Under the pieces are notes generated by a model that worked only from the letters and a program-made list of their open reading frames with translations, did not search any database and was not told the DNA's origin. Below are positions 11,294-20,079 of a stretch of 57,800 nucleotides of DNA, piece after piece. Position 1 is the stretch's first letter; each line of letters starts with the position of its first letter. Source of the stretch: Leucogyrophana mollusca (lineage: Eukaryota > Basidiomycota > Agaricomycetes > Boletales); contig MU266513.1 of the NCBI GenBank assembly GCA_021014945.1, positions 1-57,800 on the forward strand, in the 5' to 3' direction. Both the position numbers and the translations under genes were made by a program.

Positions 11294-14200
11294 TACTGCG
11301 CACCCTCGTACGCCAAATCCTGCACCGCAAGCTCCCTCACCCGATGATACACATCCTCCAACCGCAGCTGCTCCACCGCCGTGCTCTCCGCACGACAGTC
11401 CCGCCCCAGCGCCTCNNNNNNNNNNNNNNNNNNNNNNNNNNNNNNNNNNNNNNNNNNNNNNNNNNCACCGGGAGCGCCTGCGACGGGTCGAGGTCGTAGC
11501 CCTCGGGCTGGTGCGGGTCGGGGAGGATGGCGGCGAGGGTCGCGTAGAGGGCTGTGCTGCGGAATCGCGCGTTCAGTTGGGAGTCGGTGACGTTTGCTGT
11601 TTGTCGGATGTCGTCCCAGCTATAGATATTGGTGATATGGTTAGAGTTATAATATAAAACGGCTTTGAGGCGAGATCACGCACTCGTCGTGGTTGTATAT
11701 CCGACACCACGTCCTCCGGAACGAAGATGCCCTCCGCACATCCGGTAGGTCCTACGCAGGAGACACCACTCAGCCTAGATCTCGCGAGAACACGCAAAAC
11801 AAACGGGACCGACCTCTGCCCGGGCCAGCAAATGCAGTGCAGTAGCATAATCCTCGACGCTCTCCTCGTTGTCCTTCAGCGTCAGGAGATCGACGGCGTC
11901 CTCCACCGAGAGCGTCTTGCCCTGCAGCACCTGCCGCACCAGGGTCTTGAACACCTATTCCGCGCATCAGCACAAGCACGAGAGTAATGCAGCAAGGGAG
12001 AGCCGACCCCGAGCAGTCCCTCCGTCGCCCTCAGCTTTCCCGCCTTGGCCTTCGCAATAGCCTCCACCTGCCCATCGAGGCCCTGTCGCCCGCGCACAGA
12101 AACCAGCACCTTCTTCATCTCCTCCAACAGCTTCTCCTGGACGCTCACGAAATCGAGGTCGTCGTGGAAGGCTGCAGGAATGCACAAGAACCAACTCAGC
12201 ACACGTACCCTGCCTCGCACGGCGGAACTCACCCTCCAGAACGCCTTCATCAACCGACCCGCTCTCCTGCAGCTGCGCAAGCTGGCTGAGCTTCCCGATG
12301 CTAAGCATGAACTGCACGAGAGCGAAGATAAGCGGTGGGCTCCCGGAACGATGCAGACCAGGGGGCACACATACATGTTTCACGTCGATCTCAGCTGCGT
12401 GTTTCGACTCCCCGAGGAGTGCGACAGACGCCGCGCCTTGTCTCCCCCTCCCAAGGTCATGGATCCACGAAATAGCAGGGTGCGGGTGCTCAGCGAAGAA
12501 CTTGTCCATATACGCCGCATGTGTATCCTCCTGTGCGAACAGCACGCGCAGCTCGCCTATTTGCCCATGCGCACACATTGATTAATGCAGCACACCCACA
12601 CACCAATCAACACAACTTGCACCAAAACGAAACAAGCACACAACGCACCATGCTCAACACACCACCTATACACCTCCGTCGTGAACTCCTCCCGGAAGCG
12701 CTCCACGTACCCCTCGATGCGCCGCGCGTGGGGGTTCGCGTGTGGGGGGTACGTCGTGTCTTTGTGGCACAGCGCGGCGAGGCTGCGGAAGTCGCGGTAG
12801 GACTCGGCGAGGGTGAAGGCGTGGGAGAGGTGCCCGGTCACGCCTGGTGTGCGGGTGTGCGGGTGGCGGCGTAACGAAGCGACGTGTCGATGAGCGGGTA
12901 GCGGGGGTCACGAAGCAGCACGTCGGTTCGGTGGAAAGGCCGGACGGGGAAGAAATCGCAAACACAAAAAACCAATAAGCGACCACGAACACCAAAACAC
13001 CAAAGGAACATCACATACGAAGCGCCTCCAGCACCTCCGGCCTCAGCTGCGCGAACCGATCCTCTAGCTCCCTCCTGTCCCCTTCGTTCCCAGCCTCGTC
13101 GGCGGCGATCGCACTGCCCGGTAACACCCGCATTAGCATCAGCAACTCAAGGAAAGGGGCACAAAGACAAAAACAAAAGCAACAAAAAAAGAAGACACAC
13201 CTCCCAAGCCAATCAAGCCTCTCGCTCACACACGCGAACAACACCGTAGCCAGCGCAGGAAGCTGCTCCCTTGCTTCCCTCGCCTCCACCGCCCCCGCCC
13301 CATTTCCAGTTCTATTCCCATTCCCATTCCCTGCCCCATTCCCAGTCCCAACCCCATTCGCACCCGCACCCACACCCCCCTCCGCCACCCCCGCGCTCGC
13401 ATCCACCAACTTCAGCACGACATCAATCACCGTCGGGCGGCTCGTCCACGGCTTGATCATCGGCAGGTCGACGCCGTAGACGCCGAGGTTGTACGCGCGG
13501 TAGTCGAATGCGGATTGCAGGACCGTCTATTCGCAGCGTCAGACCATCAGATCATCAGACCATCAGACTATACCCGAACACCACACCCCACAAACACGAA
13601 ACACGCACCAAAACGCTCGCATTCGCCTCCACCAGCCCCGTCCCTCCTCCTCCCCCATTCATCCCTTCCCCACCAACCCCGCCCGCGCCCTCCACCGCAC
13701 CAACAACATACCCAAGCAGCCGCCCCACGTCCGCAGCGCGGTACTTGAAGAACGCGCGCACGACGTCGTCGTGGGCCGTGTCGCCCTGCGCCGCCATGTA
13801 TGCGTGCACGGCGTCGGCGAGGAGGCTGTGGGTGGCGCCGTTGCTGGTGGGGTGGTTGGGGTGGGTGTGGGGTGGGTGCGGGGTGCGGGTGCGGGTGGGT
13901 GGTTGAGGAGTGCGGGGTGAGGGGTGAGTGAGGGGTGAGGGTGAGGAGTGCGGGGTGGGTGAGAAGGGGAGTCATAAGCGAACGAGCGCAATCGGCAAAA
14001 TAAACCAAACGGACGTACTCGAGGTGCTCGTTCAGCTTAAGCCACAGTTGATGACACGCATACAGCTTCTCCGCGTCCGTCGCGAGGCGCTGGCGGCTCC
14101 GCTGGGACATCTGCCAAGTGCCAACCAGTTTCGCGATTTCCCAATTCCCATCCAAAACGCGAGTTCCCATGCGAAAAACACAAAACACAACACAAAAAAC

Positions 14201-16658
14201 GCACCACCAAATCAGCCCACGCCCACTCAACCCACAAACCACAACCCACGCACCTTGCCCAGGGCCGCGTTGTCGTTGATGAAGCGCACGAGCCAGCTGA
14301 GGCGGTCTTTGCGCCCCGTGAGCTGCGAGGTGAGGTCGTGGTTCGGGCGGACGATTTCTGGGTCTGTGCGTGTGAGGGGCGAGGTTGGAGTGGAATTGGC
14401 GAGAGGGGGGGATGGAGTGGAGGGAGGGGTTGTGTAGCCACAAGGGTGATCGTGTAATCAGCGATAGTGCGAGTGCAAACATATCCAGCCAGGAGGGAGC
14501 CCGCGAACGGAACAGTAAGAAAGGACGAAAATCACGAGTCAAGCAAAGCGACGCACCGGACTCGAGCACCGCCCTGCTGAGCTGCTCCGCGCCCGCCATG
14601 AGGCTCTCCCCGTCCACCTCGGGCGGGAAGCAGAAGTGGAGTGGGTTCTGCGGGCAGGGGCGTGTGTGGGTGCGGTTTGGTGGAGCGTGGGGCGAAAGCG
14701 CATCGGTTGGTTGGGCAAAAGCACACATCAGCGTGGAGGACAAAAGCACATCAATCAGCGAGGAAACGGGACACCACGCGACCGCGACACACGTACCTCT
14801 GGATTCGACCCATACAATATCGCCTGGGTCATGATCGACTTGATGAGGTTCGCGCGGCCCGTCCTGTGCGCACACCAGCAGTCAGCTCAGCCCCGACCCG
14901 TTCATCGCCCCTCTTCGAAGAACCCCATCGCCCCTCCTCGAAGAACCCCATCGCCCCTCTTCGAAGAACCCCAACACTCCACGAACCCAAAAAAACCCAA
15001 ACCCAAAAAACACTCACACATCATCAAACTCCGCCACCCGCTCCAAGTCCAGCGTCGCGCGCATCATCGTCCCGGCCGTGAGCACCAGCAGCGTGCCCTC
15101 CCTCTCGGGGTCGACCGCGAGGCCCAGCGTGCGGTCTGCGTGGGCCTGTGCATACCCCCCCACGTGTGCCTGTGCATACCCCCCCACGCCCACGCCCCCT
15201 ACACCAACGCCCACGCCCGCCGCCCGGAGCGCCAGCCGGTCCGCGTACGGCGAGTCGCGCGCACACAGGGCGACGGCGTCGCCGAACTGGACGGCGACGA
15301 CGGCGCCGGAGGCGAGGAGGACGAGGCGCGGGTGGGTGGGGGGCCCGGAGGTGGATGTCTGCGAGTTAGACGGGCGTGCGGCGGTCAGATAGCTGGGCAC
15401 GGGGGACGGGCGCGGGAACTCACGCTCTGATACGGGACGCTCGTGACGCCGATGACGTTTTGGACGTCCTCTGCGCTGAGGCGGACGAGGGCGTATATCC
15501 TGCGGGGGTGGTGTGCACCGCCAAACTCTGCGTCGAACGCGTCGAGGTCGTCGGGGCCCGCGTGGGAGACGAGCACGACGAGCGTGAGGGTGCTAGCGCG
15601 GAGTCAGTCAGCCATCACATCCACATCCACACCACCAGCCACGCACCTCTCGACTTTCAGATCAAGCAGCTCGAGGTCGAGGACGGGGACGCCGAGTGCG
15701 GCGGACACGGCTGCGGAGACGTCGTCGTCGAGGAGGATGTCCTCATCCGTTAGGCTCCAGCGCTGTACGCGGGTGTCGCAGAGGGCCCAGAGGTCGGTGC
15801 GGGCGTCGTCGAGGGCGAGGGCGGCGATGTTGCCGGGGTCCGGTGCGGGGACGGGCGGGGCGGACCAGAGGCCGGGGATGAAGCGGGCGAGGGAGAGCGG
15901 GGAGGCGCGGGCGGGGGCGAAGAGCCGGGGCGTGAGGGTGTGTCGGCCGGCGGCGGAGGTGATGGTGAGGCGGAAGAGGCGGCCGGTGCTGGTGGACGCG
16001 ATGTACGTCTGGGGCTATACCGGTGTCAGCGGGCTGCAACAAGGAGAGAGAGAAAGAGACGGACATTCGCGCGGACGAGGGTCGAGACGTATTCGTTTTG
16101 GAGGAGGTCGAGGCTGGTGGAGAAGAAATGGTCGCCGCCCGCGAGGCCGATGCCGATGGCCACCCAGAAGCGGAGCTGGCCGGTGGGGGCGAGGAGGATG
16201 AGCCCCGGTTCGCGGGCGGGGACGAGCGCATGCAGCGGCGCACTCGGGCCAGGGGGGCACGCAAAGATGTAGCACGTCGGCGGCGCGCCCCTCAGTGGGT
16301 GCGTATACTGCCACACAAAGCACGTGTTCTGCGACACGACGAGTGCCAGCCCCGTCGCGACGTCGATCTCCCCCGAGTACGAGTCCGCGTAAAAGTCGGG
16401 GGACCGCAGCGAGAGCGAGAGCTCGCGGGGGAGCGTGGCGTAGGCGGCGACGGCGAGCTGGTCGGATTTTGCGAAGAGGGCGCGGTCGGGGTCGCGGGGG
16501 TGGGGGTGCTCGTCGACGTCCATGGCGCTGGCGCTGGGTGTGTCGTCGAGGGCGCTGCGTGCACGTGCAGGGGTCGTGCGGGCGAGTCTCGTGCGGCGTG
16601 GAGGTGTCTGGCGGGGTGTGGCATGGCGGTGCGTTCTCCGTGGTGCAGGCGAGGCCAT
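11294..16658 (-). CDS. NUP133: Nucleoporin Nup133
   Basis: Large gene with many introns. The N-terminus (MASPAPRRTHRHATPRQTPP) is basic and disordered. It is followed by a beta-propeller of several exons: LAVAAYATLPRELSLSLRSP, ATGLALVVSQNTCFVWQYTH, QLRFWVAIGIGLAGGDHFFS, TDLWALCDTRVQRWSL. A helical solenoid follows, with the family signature IKSIMTQAILYGSNPENPLH then FCFPPEVDGESLMAGAEQLS and LYACHQLWLKLNEHLE. Nup133 is part of the Y-complex, the outer ring of the nuclear pore. The last exon ends VRELAVQDLAYEGAQ. Lineage-specific low-complexity stretches are inserted (Gly/Asn-rich at about 13290-13380, a GGYAQAH repeat near 15144). A 50-N gap breaks the last part. The start lies 94 bases from the divergent PRCC-domain gene. 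Exon ends in the middle are not all certain. Confidence 0.9.
11416..11465. other. Assembly gap of 50 N inside NUP133
   Basis: Exactly 50 N. On the minus strand the frame before the gap reads ...DLDPSQALPV and the frame after it reads EALGRDCRAEST. 50 is not a multiple of three, so if both sides belong to one exon the true length must differ; otherwise an intron lies inside. Confidence 0.95.
13290..13380 (-). repeat. Coding low-complexity tract, Gly/Asn/Ala-rich
   Basis: On the plus strand the sequence is a run of CATTCC/CAKTCC-like hexamers. In the NUP133 frame it codes for alternating Gly with Asn, Ala or Thr (for example GNGAGNGNGNRTGNGAGA). It is probably an expanded loop in the solenoid part of Nup133, because both flanks (KLVDASAGVAE and EQLPALATVLFACVSERL) look conserved. 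Confidence 0.7.
13847..13973 (+). repeat. G-rich minisatellite in a NUP133 intron
   Basis: Degenerate GGGTGNG and GTGCGGGGTG units fill about 125 bases on the plus strand, with many runs of three or four G. Because NUP133 is transcribed from the other strand, its pre-mRNA is C-rich here. The tract could fold as a G-quadruplex on the plus strand. Confidence 0.7.
14903..14972. repeat. Three tandem copies of a 23-bp unit
   Basis: The unit CATCGCCCCTCTTCGAAGAA plus CCC occurs at 14903, 14926 and 14949, with one T-to-C change in the middle copy. It lies in a NUP133 intron. Confidence 0.9.
15144..15190 (-). repeat. 24-bp tandem repeat coding for GGYAQAHV
   Basis: GCCTGTGCATACCCCCCCAC at 15144-15163 is repeated exactly at 15168-15187. 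In the NUP133 frame this gives two copies of an eight-residue VGGYAQAH unit next to a Gly/Val-rich run, an insertion between propeller strands. Confidence 0.85.
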
Positions 16659-16752
16659 CGTCGTGCCAGGTTAAAGTCAAAAGAGCGGAGACTATTTGGG
16701 ACAGGTGGCCACCTTACGTAATCACCCTCTCTTGTGCTTCCACTCTTCCACG

Positions 16753-17797
16753 ATGCTCGGGATCGAAGACTATGGCAGCGGCAGCGACAGCGACCACGAG
16801 CCCCAGCCAGCCCCAAAACCCAAGCGCGCACCAAAGAAGATCGCCATCGAGCTGCCCGCTCTCCCCACCGCCGACGATGACGACGCACCCCCGGCGAAGA
16901 AACAGCGCCGCACCGCCCCCGCTGGCTCGTCCGCCCTCCTCTCCCTCCTCCCCGCTCCAAAGCAATCCACCGCCCCCACTCCCGCTCCCGCGCCAGAACG
17001 TGTCCTCGGCGCCGGCACTGGGCCCGGGCTGGTATTCCGTGCACCCTCGACGTCGCTCCTCCCGCCCTCGGTCGCCAAACGCAAACACAGCCCGCCCCCA
17101 GCCGACTTTTTCTCAATACCCACGTCCTCCACACCCTCTGCCCCACCGACCACCCCTCCACCCGTACTCCCCACCGCCTCCTCTGCGCCTCAAGTACCCG
17201 CCTCCTCTGCACCCCAAGCACCCGCCTCCTCCGCGCCCCAAGTACCCGACTTCACCCCCCCAGAACCACGCCCCGACGACCCCTACCCAGGCTACTACCG
17301 CCTCCCCTCCGGCACCTGGGCCGCCCACGACCCCGCCTACTACGCCTCCTTCTACACCAAGTGGAAAAAAGAATACGACGCGCACGTCCGCGCGCTCGAA
17401 AAGGGCGCCGACGCCGACGCCGCCGGCGCACAGGAGGTCGACATGGCCGCCGAGATGGACAAGGCGCGCAGGGAGATCAAGGAGCGCGAGGAGCGCAAGG
17501 CGGTGACGACTGCGAAGGGCGAGCCCGAGAAGCCGAGGATGAACGTACAGGTACGTTAGCGTGTATTGGCTGCGGCGCCGCTCATGCTGTTTGTTTGTAG
17601 GGCGCGAAACTCGGGGCGACTGCGCGCTCGCGCCACCAGCTTACCACGCTCCTCAGCGAGGCGTACCTCAACCGCGAGGCCCTCGAGGAGCGCATCGCAC
17701 AGGGCCGCAGGAACAGGAAAGAGGCCGGCAACAAATACGGTCCGTCCCCCCCACTCTCCCTGCTCACACTCACACTCACGCCCCTCCAGGATTCTAA
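16753..17797 (+). CDS. PRCC-domain protein (mitotic checkpoint regulator, MAD2B-interacting)
   Basis: Three exons. It begins MLGIEDYGSGSDSDHE, the acidic start usual for this family, followed by a lysine-rich patch (PKPKRAPKKIAIELPALP). A long Pro/Ala/Ser-rich region contains a repeated SSAPQVPA unit (about 17190-17250). Next come DDPYPGYYRLPSGTWAAHDP and a charged helix. The C-terminal signature is split by introns: QLTTLLSEAYLNREALEERI, AQGRRNRKEAGNKYG and a final F. In animals PRCC binds MAD2B and associates with splicing factors; in fungi the role is less clear, probably nuclear and linked to pre-mRNA processing. It is divergent from NUP133 and convergent with the H2B gene (stops 71 bases apart). 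Confidence 0.87.
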
Positions 17798-17868
17798 TAG
17801 CATGTATAGTCTATTATATAATACAATAAAAATGCGCATATCCATCCCATGCCCATGTCCTCCTATAC

Positions 17869-18694
17869 CTACTTCCCAGCAGAGAATTCTACAAACCAAA
17901 CCAAACCAGTCAGCATTAAACCCAAACCCCAAAACATATACCGAAACCCACTCGTAACGCTCTTCGTCCCCTCCGAAATCGCGTGCTTCGCGAGCTCCCC
18001 GGGCAGGATCAGCCGCACGCTCGTTTGGATCTCCCGCGACGAGATCGTCGATTTCTTCGAGTACGTCGCTAGCTCTGCGTATCGGTTGTCAGTATGCGTA
18101 TCGTCGACGTCAGCGTGCGTACCGCCGGCGTCGGCGTGTGTATCATCCCCTCAACACACACCCCGACCGCCCGCGCGAGAGAGAGACTCACTAGACGCCT
18201 CCCCCGCCAGCCGCTCAAAAATATCATTGACGAACGAGTTCAGGATCGCCATCGCCTTGTTCGATATCCCCGTGTCGGGGTGCACCTGCCTCAGCACTAC
18301 GTCGCGCCAGTGACAAACCCGCCCAAATCAAATTAAACGTCAATACCGGCGTGCGCACCAGCCCCAGCGGGGACGCACCCTTGTAGATATACGAGCTGTA
18401 CGTCTCCTTCCGCGCCTTGCGCCGCTTCTTCGCGCCTGCGCCCTTGTCCCCGCCCTGGTCGCCTTCCTTCGAGGGGGTCTTTTTTGCTGCTTTGGCGGGC
18501 TTGGCGGGTTTGGAGGGGTTGGTGGGGTTGGAGGTGGGCGCTTTGGACGCTTTGGAGGGGGGCGCTTTGGACTCGGGGGCGGCGCCTGCGGTGGGGATCT
18601 GTGAGAGTGCGTGGGTGAGGGGAGGGGTGAGTACGTGTGCGTGTGTGAGGATGAAGAGGCAGGCAAACGGACTCACCACGATCTTTCCTGCCAT
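17869..18694 (-). CDS. H2B: Histone H2B, long-tailed variant
   Basis: Five exons give about 161 residues. The histone fold is intact: [77 protein letters not shown] and [20 protein letters not shown], ending GK. The lysine acceptor for Rad6/Bre1 ubiquitination (in AISEGTKSV) is present. The N-tail is unusual: it starts [17 protein letters not shown], runs through Pro/Ser/Thr-rich [20 protein letters not shown], and includes an acidic glycine patch [12 protein letters not shown]. It is about 16 residues longer than the other H2B in this window (28841-29498). Three ACGCG motifs lie 65-90 bases upstream. No H2A partner gene is adjacent. Confidence 0.93.
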
Positions 18695-20079
18695 CGTCGA
18701 TGTCGATGATGCGTGTAAAAAGAAAAAACTGTGTAAAAAACTTTGGAGTTGGCTTGGAACGCGAACTCGACGCGCCAAAACGCGCCTTAAAACTGTCGGG
18801 ACGGAGTTTATAATATACTAAAAGTGGCCCCGTAACTCGATGGGGAAGGCCTGGGGCCCAAATGGGAAAGTCAGCCCGCCCATGCGGCTGGCTCGCCGAC
18901 GCAGGCTGACTTGGACTTCACACCGGCAAGTACCACTCGAGGACCTCGCCAACACCAGCACGCTCCGCAAGGCCCTTGCTCCGCTCGCTCGCCGCCATGA
19001 ATTTAGAAGACCAAGTTCGAAGTCACGCCCCACGACAACCCAAGCAATTGCAAAGCAGGATCATCGACCCCTTGGGCCCTGCCCAGCGAACTCCAATCAC
19101 ATTATCAAAGCGAATATCCCAAATGTACAGTAACAGAGTCGGCCCCATTTTCCCATTGGCGCTATTTCTGTGATAATGGGATATATCCCACTGGCCATCA
19201 TGTACCTCCCGGAGGCCGGGAGGTCGTGCACGCGGATTTTTTTCCCGAGATGAGCATGCGTAACAGGTTGTGTGCGTCGGGGTGGGTTTAGTGGATGTCG
19301 AGCATGAGCGTGCTGGAGATCCTACAAGCAATCTCATCATTCGCTGGGGGCTTCCGCCAGTCGTCCCCGTCCCAGCGAGTGGCGTCGCCTCTATGTATTG
19401 ACCGTGGTGGCCAGCATAATCAGCACAAAATGCACTATTGTTCGTTGGGCACTTTAGGATGACGTCTTGTTACTCGTAGGCTCGATTCTCTAGTTTTCCT
19501 TACTGGATGGATATCACAGAATCTGTAGTCTTCTGCGTGCTTCCACCAGTGCTAGCAGATCCTTCATTGCTGCTGTGGGAGTAGTGAGCATGATGGATAA
19601 GCACCGCGGCATGTGTGCTTATGCAGTTGTCGGTTTGATGCGACTGTGAACGAACTTCACACAGCCAACTCATAACGCAATGCAAAACTTATGTGTAAAT
19701 CTGTAGATTGATATCCTGTTACTGAGAGTCATTGTCCGAGTCATGATCAAGGACCTGGACGAGGTTGTGTGGCGCGTTATGTACTGATTTGGAAGCGCAT
19801 GCAGGAGAACGCGTGGTGGTCACGCATGTCACGCGTCATTGCTTTCCGAAGTCCCCCTAGGACACCTGACAAGCAGCCAAACCTCGCGCTGGTTCTGTCC
19901 CAGAGTCACTCCAAGCTTTCTGGAAAGCGCTCTGTCGTTATACCGTCCTCAAAGTCGGGGACACCCATCATCATCACAGACAATTACGCCCTAATACTCT
20001 TAGATCGCTAAGTCTCGCCCGGCTTCCGAGTCGAACCTCGAGCCTCCACCACACCGCACCACCCCCGCTCCTCCCCACG
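18695..20079. other. Gene-free stretch between H2B and STN1
   Basis: About 1.4 kb with no convincing gene. Next to H2B are ACGCG motifs at 18759, 18770 and 18780 and an AT-rich, possibly TATA-like patch at 18810-18824. A perfect 14-bp palindrome, TGGGATATATCCCA, is at 19177-19190. A minus-strand open frame ending near 19725 has a tail HNAPHNLVQVLDHDSDNDSQ that looks coding-like but has no upstream support. Two ACGCGT boxes are at 19809 and 19831. Confidence 0.45.
19809..19836. promoter_or_regulatory. Pair of ACGCGT (MCB) boxes upstream of STN1
   Basis: ACGCGT at 19809-19814 and 19831-19836, with the related CACGCATG between them. They lie about 245-270 bases before the STN1 start. The motif is the MBF site in yeasts; its function here is inferred from position and pairing. 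Confidence 0.45.

Noticed and set aside
13568..14875. 435-codon open frame on the minus strand crossing several NUP133 introns
   Set aside because: It runs through introns and out of the Nup133 frame. The His/Pro-rich translation comes from the CCCAC repeats.
18840..19133. 97-codon open frame on the plus strand
   Set aside because: Arg/Ala/Pro-rich as expected by chance in GC-rich DNA, and no conserved-looking block.
20012..20045. tRNA-like GGTTCGACTC on the minus strand
   Set aside because: No cloverleaf can be drawn. The sequence is the leader of STN1.
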